Position numbers and translations under genes: made by a program. Shown here in pieces: positions 22,360 to 29,747 of a stretch of DNA of 33,017 nt. Each line of letters opens with the position of its first letter. Position 1 is the first letter of the stretch. Source of the DNA: Eubacterium sp. CAG:180. GTDB taxonomy: Bacteria; Bacillota; Clostridia; Oscillospirales; Acutalibacteraceae. The notes under the pieces are model-generated. The model was given only the letters and a program-made list of their open reading frames with translations, was not told the origin of the DNA and did not search any database. The stretch spans positions 1,059 through 34,075 of the forward strand of contig HF993132.1 in the NCBI GenBank assembly GCA_000432435.1, given 5' to 3'.

Positions 22360-23420
22360 TTGTCTTCACCGCCCTTTTGTTGTTGTGTTTCCGCGCCGCC
22401 GTCCTTTTCCGGGCTTTTGTCCGTGTCGCTATGTGACGCCGAGCTGTCGTCAAAAGCAGTGTACTGCTTGTATTTCTCAAGCTCCGCGAGTATCTCTTCG
22501 AATTCGGCGGATGAGCCGAAGCTTTTGTCTTTTTGCCGCTCGGTGTCGGCGGTACTGCTTCTGCTCGCGCCGTTTTTGACTGTACCTTTTTTGCTCTTTG
22601 CCGGAGCGGACGCGGTCTTTTTGACGGATAATGACTGAGCTTTTCGCTTAGCCGCGGAGCTTTTCCTTTTGTCGGTGCGAGGCTTTTCCTTTTCGTTTTG
22701 CGGCTCTTCCTCTCCTAACTCAAAAAAGTCAAGGTCGGTGTCGAGAAATTCGCGCAACTTTATAACGTGCGACTGCTTGACTTCGGAGAGGTCAAACGAG
22801 GCGTCGGGATGCTTTTCGGGGTATTTTTTGTTTATTATCGCCTTTAACGCCGCAGCCATAAAGCCGAGCAGTAAAAATCCGCCGAACGGCATTAAAAGGC
22901 CCGGCAGCTTTACCGGAATGTTCAGTTTTACGCTGTAAACCGTGCCGCTGCCGAGTATTTCACGGACAACGCCGACTATAAGTATTACCGCGGCATAGCT
23001 GAAGCCTGCCGAAACGGCATCGAGAGCGGTGGCCTTAAAATTGTGCTTAACCGCGAACCGTTCGCAGTGCAGCGCGATAAGCGAATTTACCGCAAGCAAC
23101 GGCAAAAATATACCTGCGTTCGCCGTTTCGTTGGGGGCAAGGTATCGGAAAAGCATAAACAGAGGTATGTTTATAAGCAATCCCAATATCGCATATATCA
23201 TTTTTCGCACGCTGCCCTTCAGCTTTTTCATAAGCAGGCAGGCGAGACATTCTATAAGTAAAAGCTCAACAAAGGACACAAACGAGAGAATTATGGCGGA
23301 TTTGAGCGATACCGCCATGGCAACGACGGGTGCAATGCCTATGGCTTCAAACAGCACGGGATTTTTGATTATCGCGCTGCTTCTGATAACGGAAACGCTT
23401 TTTTTCTTTTTATCAGGCAT
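22356..23420 (-). CDS. RnfE/NqrD-like membrane protein with a long charged tail, lacking the cluster cysteines
   Basis: A 354-residue protein. Residues 14-195 follow RnfE: KNPVLFEAIGIAPVVAMAV, NAGIFLPLLAVNSLIALHCERFAV, ALDAVSAGFSYAAVI and VVREILGSGTVY. The conserved cysteine of LGLCP is Ala30 here and that of TNC is Ser113. The last 158 residues (about 197-354) are an added tail rich in Lys, Glu, Ser and Ala without membrane segments. Typical RnfE proteins end soon after the last helix. The ATG at 23420 was chosen because residues from there match the family. The open frame upstream overlaps the D-like gene by another 160 bases and looks meaningless. The 8-base overlap with the D-like stop suggests coupled translation. 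Confidence 0.85.
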   Translation of the reverse strand: MPDKKKKSVSVIRSSAIIKNPVLFEAIGIAPVVAMAVSLKSAIILSFVSFVELLLIECLACLLMKKLKGSVRKMIYAILGLLINIPLFMLFRYLAPNETANAGIFLPLLAVNSLIALHCERFAVKHNFKATALDAVSAGFSYAAVILIVGVVREILGSGTVYSVKLNIPVKLPGLLMPFGGFLLLGFMAAALKAIINKKYPEKHPDASFDLSEVKQSHVIKLREFLDTDLDFFELGEEEPQNEKEKPRTDKRKSSAAKRKAQSLSVKKTASAPAKSKKGTVKNGASRSSTADTERQKDKSFGSSAEFEEILAELEKYKQYTAFDDSSASHSDTDKSPEKDGGAETQQQKGGEDK

Positions 23421-24510
23421 TTTCGGCACCGCCTTTCCCGTTTTCGAGAGCCTTTTCTTCGAGCTTGTCCGCGAGAGCTGCGCGCACCTTGGCGTTTTCA
23501 GCCGCAACAAGATGTCTTTCGCGCTTTGTAAGCGGCAGCTTGTCAAATGCGGTGACAAGTCCGTTTGCAAGCAGTACGGCAAAGACCGTACTGTCTTCGA
23601 ATTTGCCCACAGAGCGCATTATCATACACATAAGCCCTGCCGCCGCACCGTAGCATATCCTTGAGTAAAAGCTCTTCGGAAGAAGCTTGTCGTCGGTCAA
23701 AAAGAATACCGATGAAAACAGAAGCATTCCTCCGCATATTTCCATAAATGCCGAGACGAAACGACCCGTCAGCACGCGCGGAAACAGGAGCGCGTAAATA
23801 AAACAGACCGCGAGGAATGATACGGAAACGGTGAAATTTTTCGGGCGTCTTACAGCGAGGAACAGGAGTGCTCCGAAAAGTGCTATCGAGCAGGTTGCGC
23901 CCATAGGGCCGGAAACCGAGCCTACAAGCACGTCAACATAGTTTAAAAGACCGGTGCCGACCGAGTTTTTTTGCGAGAGCATATATGCGATAGACGTGCC
24001 GGGGAAAAATCCCTGCCCTCCCGAAACGGCGGTAGTGCCTGACGAGAGCATTGCCGGATAAGAAAAGACCTTATCCGGCATACATATTGTGACAAAGGCT
24101 ATGCCTGCCGCTGCCGGCGTAAACATATGAGAACGCGCATTGCCGAACGGCAGCTTTGCGACGATAACGGCAAAAGCCGAGGCTATGCACGGCAGATAGT
24201 ACGGAGCGGACGCGGGCATACAAAGTGATGTCATAAGGCCCGTGGCGACAGCCGAGAGATCGGAAACAGAGGCTTGAGCTTTGAAAATAAACGAGCCTGC
24301 GGCTTCGCAGAGCACGGCCGTAAGCACGGAAAGCACCATAAGGCGCACGGCTCTGCCGCCGTAGTAATACCAAGCCATCACGGCCGGAACGACCATAAGG
24401 ATAAGCATATCGGCAAAGTATCTGCGTGTTATTGAAATTTCGCTGCGCGCTTTTGCGGCGCTCTCGGCCGAAATGCCGGCAGATGTTTTGCTTTGTTCCA
24501 AAAAATTCAC
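23413..24510 (-). CDS. RnfD/NqrB-like membrane protein with a degraded FMN site
   Basis: A 365-residue protein with about nine membrane segments. It keeps many RnfD landmarks: SDLSAVATGLMTSLCMPASAP, FTPAAAGIAF, a late GMLLFSSVFFLTD, and IMRSVGKFEDSTVFAVLLAN. In RnfD an FMN is bound covalently to a Thr within a D-x-x-S/T-x-A-T motif. The matching region here, GGQGFFPGTSIAYM, may keep the Thr (172), but the Asp is Gln, the Ser/Thr is Phe and the Ala is Gly, so flavin attachment is doubtful. The start is given as the GTG at 24510. A TTG at 24501 after AGGTGA is an alternative. It is the first gene of the D-E-A operon, divergent from the MecA-like gene. No RnfB, C or G gene is next to it. Confidence 0.83.
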   Translation of the reverse strand: MNFLEQSKTSAGISAESAAKARSEISITRRYFADMLILMVVPAVMAWYYYGGRAVRLMVLSVLTAVLCEAAGSFIFKAQASVSDLSAVATGLMTSLCMPASAPYYLPCIASAFAVIVAKLPFGNARSHMFTPAAAGIAFVTICMPDKVFSYPAMLSSGTTAVSGGQGFFPGTSIAYMLSQKNSVGTGLLNYVDVLVGSVSGPMGATCSIALFGALLFLAVRRPKNFTVSVSFLAVCFIYALLFPRVLTGRFVSAFMEICGGMLLFSSVFFLTDDKLLPKSFYSRICYGAAAGLMCMIMRSVGKFEDSTVFAVLLANGLVTAFDKLPLTKRERHLVAAENAKVRAALADKLEEKALENGKGGAENA

Positions 24511-24531
24511 CTGTTTTCCATATTTTATTCA

Positions 24532-24560
24532 TTGCGAAACAAGCGTTCCGACAATATGAT
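24532..24560 (+). promoter_or_regulatory. Promoter of the MecA-like gene
   Basis: TTGCGA, 17 bases, TATGAT, leaving a leader of about 30 bases that ends in a strong GGGGAGGC ribosome site (24583-24590). I see no equally good promoter for the divergent Rnf-like operon in the same 86 bases. Confidence 0.6.
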
Positions 24561-24596
24561 GTAAAGAGATAATTTTTATTTTGGGGAGGCTTTCCT

Positions 24597-25136
24597 ATGA
24601 ATATACATAAAAGCCGTGGGGACAGAGTGATAGTCGAGCTCTCGTCAAACGAGCTGTCGCGCTATGAGCTTTGCCCTGAGGAGATGGACTGTAAAAATCC
24701 GAAAACCAGACGCCTTATAAATGACGTAATGAAAAGAGCGCAAAGACATATTCGCCGTGACATAACCTCCTTTGACAAAATGAACGTGGACGTTATGGAG
24801 ACGGACGAAGGGTGCATTATGATTCTCTGCTTTAAGGGCATAAAAACCAAAAGGCCGTTTTCGGGTTACGTCTGTGTTTTGCCGCAGACGGACGACATTT
24901 TCAGACTTGCAAGGGGGCTTTTGCCTCACCGCGAAAAAATAAGACAGGCGAGTCTTTTTTTTGACGGCAACAGCTATGCCGCCTGCGTTCTGCCGTATGC
25001 GGTCTTTTCAAGAGAAATATTTTTTGTGCTCAGCGAATTCGGGAACCCGGTGAGGGCGTCTGTCGGCACAAGAGAGTACCTTTTCGAGCACAAAAAGCTT
25101 ATAAGCCGCGATTTTATATCGTCGCTGACCTCTTGA
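24597..25136 (+). CDS. MecA-like adaptor protein
   Basis: A 179-residue protein whose N-terminal 80 residues resemble the MecA adaptor family: VELSSNELSRYELCPEEMDCKNPKTRRLINDVMKRA, then VDVMETDEGCIMIL. MecA proteins hand substrates to the ClpC protease and limit competence or sporulation in Bacillus. The C-terminal part (about 95-165) has the alternating strand-helix pattern expected of the MecA C-terminal domain but is diverged. It is somewhat shorter than the usual 190-240 residues. The ATG follows GGGGAGGC. The 3' end overlaps the convergent rpe gene by 23 bases, so neither gene can have a separate terminator there. The targets of this adaptor are unknown. Confidence 0.65.
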   Translation: MNIHKSRGDRVIVELSSNELSRYELCPEEMDCKNPKTRRLINDVMKRAQRHIRRDITSFDKMNVDVMETDEGCIMILCFKGIKTKRPFSGYVCVLPQTDDIFRLARGLLPHREKIRQASLFFDGNSYAACVLPYAVFSREIFFVLSEFGNPVRASVGTREYLFEHKKLISRDFISSLTS

Positions 25137-25773
25137 AGTCGGCTATGGTCTTTTTTATGTCGTCGCTGCCGAAGAGCGCGCTTCCGGAAACAAATGCGTT
25201 GGCGCCTGCCTTTGCGGCAACCGAAATTGTGTCTTTATTTATTCCGCCGTCAACCTCAATGTCGATGTCCTTGAGCCCGCGGCGTTCTATTTCGTTTTTA
25301 ACAGCGGTGACCTTGGGCATCATATCCTCCATAAAGCTTTGACCGCCGAAGCCGGGCTCAACCGTCATTATAAGCACGAGCGAGAGCTTGTCAAGATACG
25401 GATATATCTCCTCTATCGGAGTTCCGGGCTTTACCGAAAGTCCCGCCTTTTTGCCGAGTGACAGGATTTCGTCTATCGTCTTTTCCGTATCGGAGTCCGA
25501 TTCCGTGTGGAATGTGATTATGTCGGAGCCTGCCTTTGCGAAGTCCGGCACGTATTTATAAGGGTCGCTTATCATAAGATGCACGTCAAAGGTAAGCTTT
25601 GTCGCTTTTCTTATGCACTTTACTATCGGCGCGCCGAGCGTGATGTTCGGGACAAAATGCCCGTCCATAACGTCTACGTGAATCATATCCGCGCCGCATT
25701 CCTCCATTTTTTTAAGTTCGCTCTCAAGATTGCCGTAATCGCTTGAGAGAATTGACGGTGATATTTTTACCAT
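25114..25773 (-). CDS. rpe: Ribulose-phosphate 3-epimerase
   Basis: A cytoplasmic TIM-barrel enzyme of the pentose phosphate pathway that interconverts ribulose 5-phosphate and xylulose 5-phosphate. The 219-residue protein has SPSILSSDYGNL, HVDVMDGHFVPN (metal-binding residues), DVHLM, MTVEPGFGGQSF, IEVDGGI and FVSGSALFG, all typical. An AAGGAG site precedes the ATG. It lies 83 bases after the membrane-anchored protein gene. That gap contains a possible weak promoter (TTTAAC, 17 bases, TATTAT on the minus strand) and a small hairpin with no T run. The gene could therefore be co-transcribed with proBA or expressed alone. Confidence 0.96.
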   Translation of the reverse strand: MVKISPSILSSDYGNLESELKKMEECGADMIHVDVMDGHFVPNITLGAPIVKCIRKATKLTFDVHLMISDPYKYVPDFAKAGSDIITFHTESDSDTEKTIDEILSLGKKAGLSVKPGTPIEEIYPYLDKLSLVLIMTVEPGFGGQSFMEDMMPKVTAVKNEIERRGLKDIDIEVDGGINKDTISVAAKAGANAFVSGSALFGSDDIKKTIADFKRSATI

Positions 25774-25818
25774 AATTTCTCCTTTTTATAACGCTGTCGG
25801 TTTTCCTTAGAAAGCCGA

Positions 25819-25847
25819 ATAATATTAACACAAAGTCTTTAGTTAAA
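25819..25847 (-). promoter_or_regulatory. Possible promoter of rpe
   Basis: On the minus strand: TTTAAC, 17 bases, TATTAT. The -35 match is poor in an AT-rich gap, so this is only a candidate. Confidence 0.3.
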
Positions 25848-25856
25848 AATTAACTG

Positions 25857-26699
25857 TCACGCCGCCGCAGCTGTGTCTGCCGAAGCCGTATCGCTCTCGG
25901 CTGCGGTGTCAGACGCGTCGGTGCCGTCTGAGACGGGCTGAGTTTCACTCGCAGCCTCTGCGGAAGAAGTGGTTTCGGGTGCTTCTGTCGGAGCCTCGGT
26001 GACAGGCTGAACGGCAGTGGTTGCCGTCTCGGGCGAAGATGTAGCCTGAATTGAATTTATATAATAGCTGCCGTCTTTTTCCCTTAAAGTGATTTTCATA
26101 TATTTGTCGGGCTCGGGAGCTACCATATCGCCTTCGCTGTTTTGTGCCCATTGGTCTCCTGCAAGGTATCCGACGGTCAAAACCACGGCGCCGCTTTTTT
26201 TCTGAACCTTTATAACGTCGGGCGTATAGGTAGGGACAATACCGGTAAGCGGGATAGAGTACGTGTGCTTTGCCGAATCATAGGTGAACGTGTAGCCGTA
26301 GCCGTTTACCGTGGCGTGCTCGGGTTCGGTGTCCGTACCGAAAAGCTTGTGAAATTCGGCGGTTACGTCCTCCTCGGGAATTATCATACCGTCTTCGCCG
26401 TACTCGTATTTGTCCGGCGAGAGGTTGCTCTTTAAAATAGACCAAACGGAAATGTCAATAAGCTGATTTTTATTTGCCTTTGTGATGTCGTCAAACGGGT
26501 CGGGGTCGTTCATAACGACAGGCGTCAGCATGGTATTGTATTCGTCTATGTTTTTGCTTTTGATTACCGCTTTTTTTGTGGCGTTTACTCCGGCGAGAAT
26601 TACGCAGACAAGACCTATTACGGCAAATACCGTTATTACAAGGCCCAAGGGGAACGCCCATCGGTTTTTACGCTTTTTATTTACATTAGCCTCAGACAT
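25857..26699 (-). CDS. Membrane-anchored extracytoplasmic protein of unknown function
   Basis: A 280-residue protein. A basic start (NKKRKNRW) and one membrane segment (about 15-38) anchor an outside domain (about 45-215), followed by a low-complexity Thr/Glu/Ala/Ser tail of about 65 residues. The domain looks beta-rich (GYGYTFTYDSAKHTYSIPL, GAVVLTVGYLAGDQW, YMKITLREKDGSYYINSI), which suggests a binding or structural fold. I do not recognise a family. The ATG follows AGGAGAG, and the gap to proA is 15 bases, so it is probably in the proBA operon. A functional link to proline synthesis is not evident. Confidence 0.78.
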   Translation of the reverse strand: MSEANVNKKRKNRWAFPLGLVITVFAVIGLVCVILAGVNATKKAVIKSKNIDEYNTMLTPVVMNDPDPFDDITKANKNQLIDISVWSILKSNLSPDKYEYGEDGMIIPEEDVTAEFHKLFGTDTEPEHATVNGYGYTFTYDSAKHTYSIPLTGIVPTYTPDVIKVQKKSGAVVLTVGYLAGDQWAQNSEGDMVAPEPDKYMKITLREKDGSYYINSIQATSSPETATTAVQPVTEAPTEAPETTSSAEAASETQPVSDGTDASDTAAESDTASADTAAAA

Positions 26700-26714
26700 T
26701 CTGACTCTCCTAAC

Positions 26715-27959
26715 TTATCTTATCTGGCCGTTTCCGAAAATTTCGTACTTAAACGACGTGAGCTGCGGCAGACCGAGAGGGCCTCTCGCGTGGAGCTTTT
26801 GCGTGGATATGCCTATTTCCGCTCCGAAGCCGAATTCGCCGCCGTCGGTAAAGCGCGTGCTGGCATTGCGATAGACCGCCGCCGCGTCCACTCTCGACAT
26901 AAATTCGTTTGCCGCCTCGTCATTTTCGGTGACGATGCACTCGCTGTGACCCGTTCCGTATTTATAGATATGCTCTATGGCCTCGTCGATATTATCTACT
27001 ATCTTTACCGACATTATGTAGTCGAGGTACTCGCGACCCCAGTCGTCCTCGGAGGCTTCCTTTATATCGGGAAGTATCTCTTTAGATGTCTTGTCGCCGC
27101 GCAGCTCGACATTTTTTTCGTCAAGACGCTTTTTGATGAGCTTCAGCGCCTTTTCGGCAACGTCCTTGTGAATTAAAAGGCTCTCGGCTGCGTTGCATAC
27201 GGACGGGCGCGATGTCTTGGCGTTAAATATGATGTCGGCCGCCATATCAAGGTCGGCGTCCTTATCGACGTAAATATGGCAGTTGCCGACGCCCGTCTCT
27301 ATAACGGGGACGGTGGAGTTTTTGACCACCGTGCCTATAAGCCTTGCGCTGCCGCGCGGAATCAGCACGTCTACATATTTGTTCATGGTCATAAGCTCGT
27401 TGGCACTCTCGTGAGAAATGTCGGTTATAAACTGTATGCAGTCCTCCGGTAAGGGCGATTTTTTGAGAGCGGCGCGCATTACATTAAATATTGCGGTGTT
27501 CGAGTGTATCGCCTCCTTACCGCCGCGAAGCACGGAACAGTTGCCCGATTTCAGACAAAGCGAAGCCGCATCGGACGTAACGTTGGGGCGAGCCTCAAAT
27601 ATAACGGCGATGACTCCGAGAGGCACCGAAACCTTTTTGACCCGAAGGCCGTTCGGCCTTGTTATATCGGAGAGTGTTTTACCGACGGGGTCGGGCAGGT
27701 CGGCAACCTCAATAACGCCCTTTGCCATACCGTCTATCCTGTCGGGAGAGAGAAGAAGTCTGTCCAAAAGGACCTTGGGTAATCCGTTCTCCTCGGCAGC
27801 CTTCATATCCTTATCGTTTTCGCGGAGAATATAATCCTTGTTACTTTTAAGTTCTTCGGCTATAAGTAAAAGAGCCTTGTTTTTATCGTTTGCCGAGGCT
27901 GTTGAGAGCTTTTTCGCAGCCTCCTTTGCGTTTCGGCATTTAAGCTCGGTATCAGTCAT
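26715..27959 (-). CDS. proA: Gamma-glutamyl phosphate reductase
   Basis: An NADPH-dependent aldehyde dehydrogenase-like enzyme that turns gamma-glutamyl phosphate into glutamate semialdehyde, the second step of proline synthesis. The 414-residue protein shows VPLGVIAVIFEARPNVTSDAA, LRGGKEAIHSN, the nucleophile motif KTSRPSVCNAAESLLIH with the active cysteine, YIMSVKIVDNIDEAIEHI, GTGHSECI and TRFTDGGEFGFGAEIGIST. It lies 6 bases after proB. ProA and ProB work in sequence on an unstable intermediate, so the coupling is functional. Confidence 0.97.
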   Translation of the reverse strand: MTDTELKCRNAKEAAKKLSTASANDKNKALLLIAEELKSNKDYILRENDKDMKAAEENGLPKVLLDRLLLSPDRIDGMAKGVIEVADLPDPVGKTLSDITRPNGLRVKKVSVPLGVIAVIFEARPNVTSDAASLCLKSGNCSVLRGGKEAIHSNTAIFNVMRAALKKSPLPEDCIQFITDISHESANELMTMNKYVDVLIPRGSARLIGTVVKNSTVPVIETGVGNCHIYVDKDADLDMAADIIFNAKTSRPSVCNAAESLLIHKDVAEKALKLIKKRLDEKNVELRGDKTSKEILPDIKEASEDDWGREYLDYIMSVKIVDNIDEAIEHIYKYGTGHSECIVTENDEAANEFMSRVDAAAVYRNASTRFTDGGEFGFGAEIGISTQKLHARGPLGLPQLTSFKYEIFGNGQIR

Positions 27960-27965
27960 TTTGTC

Positions 27966-28757
27966 TCAATCCTTTTTACCTACAAAAAATGTTCCTATTT
28001 GCTTGCCGTCGAGAGCCTTGTATATGTCCTCGGGAGCGGAGCCGTTCATAACTATCATATCTATTCCCGCGCTCATGGCTATTTGAGCCGCGTGCAGCTT
28101 TGTTACCATTCCGCCGGTGCCGAATTTTGAGCCGTGACCGCCCGCAAAGCCTATAAGCTCGTCTGTAATCTCGGTTACGGTGGGTATTATTTCGGCGTCC
28201 TCGTCGACTGTGGGGTTACCGTTATAAAGCCCGTCTGTGTCGGTGAGAATTATCAGCGCGTCGGCTCCTATGAGCTTTGCGACTATCGCCGAGAGACAGT
28301 CATTGTCGCCGTAGACAATTTCCTCAACGCCTATTGCGTCGTTTTCGTTTACTACGGGAATTGCGCCGTATGAGAAGAGTTTATCAAAGGTATTTATAAG
28401 ATTTTTGCGCCTTTCGGGGGAGTCCACGTCGCTTTTTGTGAACAGGAGTTGGCCTATTTTATGGCCGTATTCGCTGAACATCTTGTCATACATATACATA
28501 AGCTCGCATTGACCTACGGTGGACGCCGCCTGCCTGCCGGGGGTGTCCTTCGGACGCTCCGGGAGCCCGAGCTTTCCCGTGCCGACACCTATTGCGCCGG
28601 AGGAGACGAGAGTTACCTTGATGCCCGAATTTTCAATATCCGAGAGTACCGAGATAAGCTTATGCATTCTTCTTATATTTGTTTTTCCGTTGTCGTAGAC
28701 AAGCGTGGAGGTTCCCACTTTGACAACGAGCCTTTTTACATCCTTTAATACCGCCAA
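27966..28757 (-). CDS. proB: Glutamate 5-kinase
   Basis: Phosphorylates glutamate with ATP to start proline synthesis and is usually feedback-inhibited by proline. Motifs of the amino-acid kinase fold are present: RLVVKVGTSTL, VTLVSSGAIGVG, GQLLFTKSD, VNENDAI, FGDND-like YGDNDCLSAIVA, LILTDTDGLYNGNP and GTGGMVTKLHAA. At 263 residues it lacks the C-terminal PUA domain of E. coli ProB, as many short forms do. I chose the TTG at 28757, which lies 6 bases after GGGAGGA. The frame stays open to 28814, but the extra 19 residues come from the leader. The start codon is rare and may limit expression. Confidence 0.94.
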   Translation of the reverse strand: MAVLKDVKRLVVKVGTSTLVYDNGKTNIRRMHKLISVLSDIENSGIKVTLVSSGAIGVGTGKLGLPERPKDTPGRQAASTVGQCELMYMYDKMFSEYGHKIGQLLFTKSDVDSPERRKNLINTFDKLFSYGAIPVVNENDAIGVEEIVYGDNDCLSAIVAKLIGADALIILTDTDGLYNGNPTVDEDAEIIPTVTEITDELIGFAGGHGSKFGTGGMVTKLHAAQIAMSAGIDMIVMNGSAPEDIYKALDGKQIGTFFVGKKD

Positions 28758-28819
28758 GACATATCCTCCCACAAGCCCCGCCTTACAGGGCGCGAAATAA
28801 TAATATTTATACACTGTAA

Positions 28820-28848
28820 ATTATATCATACGAAAAGGGATTTAACAA
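28820..28848 (-). promoter_or_regulatory. Promoter of the proBA operon
   Basis: On the minus strand: TTGTTA, 17 bases, TATAAT. The leader of about 55 bases has only a weak GC-rich stem and no recognised riboswitch or T-box. Confidence 0.75.
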
Positions 28849-28962
28849 TATAAAATATTTTTCGCGGCACCTTTTTAAATTTAACCGAATTGTAATTTTT
28901 TTTATATGCTTTTGTAATTTCGATGTTGTATAAACTTACTGTGTAGGGAGTCGTCTCGAAAA

Positions 28963-28990
28963 ACGGAGATACAAAATATTTGTATTCCGT
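28963..28990 (+). other. Hairpin in the leader of the two-component genes
   Basis: A 12-bp stem with one bulged G (28963-28975 with 28979-28990) and a 3-base loop. It has four T after it on the plus strand and five T after it on the minus strand, so it resembles a bidirectional terminator. Neither neighbour ends here: proB reads away on the minus strand and the regulator begins downstream. On the plus strand it could attenuate the regulator mRNA. A possible upstream promoter is TTGTAA, 17 bases, TGTAAT near 28890-28918. Confidence 0.45.
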
Positions 28991-29057
28991 TTTGTGTGAT
29001 AATCTGTTAAAATAAAATCAGCCGAGCAGGCGAAAAATACGGAAGAGGGGCAAAGTT

Positions 29058-29747
29058 ATGTATAACGTTCTTGTGTGTGACGACGACAAAGCGATACTCG
29101 ACTCACTCGAAATATATTTAAATCTTGAGGGGTATAAGGTTTTTAAGGCGGAAAACGGCAGGCAGGCACTAAAAACAGCGGAGGAAAACGATCTGCAATG
29201 TATAATTCTCGATATAATGATGCCTGACCTCGACGGACTCAACGCAACGCTGAAGCTCCGTGAGAGCAAAAACATACCGATAATCCTACTCTCTGCCAAG
29301 AGTGAGGATACGGACAAGATAACGGGTCTTTCGTTCGGAGCGGATGACTATGTGACAAAGCCGTTTAATCCGCTTGAGCTTATGGCACGGGTGAAATCGC
29401 AGATAAGGCGTTATGTTTCGCTCGGCAGTATGGAGAAAAAGGACAGCCTTATAGTTACGGGAGGGCTCGCTCTTGACCTCGATTCCAAAGAGATTACGCT
29501 CGACGGCGAAAAAGTCAAGCTTACCGCTACGGAATACGGCATACTCGAATATCTTATGAAAAATATAGGCAGAGTTCTCTCTACGAATCAGATATACGAA
29601 GCGGTGTGGAAGGAGCCGTCGTTCCAGACGGAAAAAACCGTGACAGTGCACATACGCAGAATAAGAGAAAAAATAGAGATAAATCCCAAAGAGCCGAAAT
29701 ATTTAAAGGTGGTGTGGGGCATTGGCTACAAAATCGAAAAGCTTTAA
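29058..29747 (+). CDS. OmpR-family response regulator
   Basis: A cytoplasmic transcription regulator of 229 residues. The receiver domain (about 1-115) has the acidic pocket CDDD (8-10), the phosphorylated D52 in ILDIMMPDLDG, the switch serine in LLSAKSED and the lysine in VTKPFNP. The C-terminal winged helix (about 130-229) shows LTATEYGILEYLMKNIGRVLS, the recognition region VTVHIRRIREKIE and the ending VWGIGYKIEKL. The ATG follows GAGGGG. It overlaps the sensor kinase gene by 26 bases and surely pairs with it. The target genes are not known. Confidence 0.96.
   Translation: MYNVLVCDDDKAILDSLEIYLNLEGYKVFKAENGRQALKTAEENDLQCIILDIMMPDLDGLNATLKLRESKNIPIILLSAKSEDTDKITGLSFGADDYVTKPFNPLELMARVKSQIRRYVSLGSMEKKDSLIVTGGLALDLDSKEITLDGEKVKLTATEYGILEYLMKNIGRVLSTNQIYEAVWKEPSFQTEKTVTVHIRRIREKIEINPKEPKYLKVVWGIGYKIEKL

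Noticed and set aside
23421..23582. Longer N-terminus for the RnfE-like protein
   Set aside because: The extra 54 residues do not resemble the family and fall inside the D-like gene in another frame.
25086..25108. Short palindrome followed by TTTTT downstream of the rpe stop
   Set aside because: The stem is 4 bp with a 2-base loop and lies within the MecA-like coding sequence.
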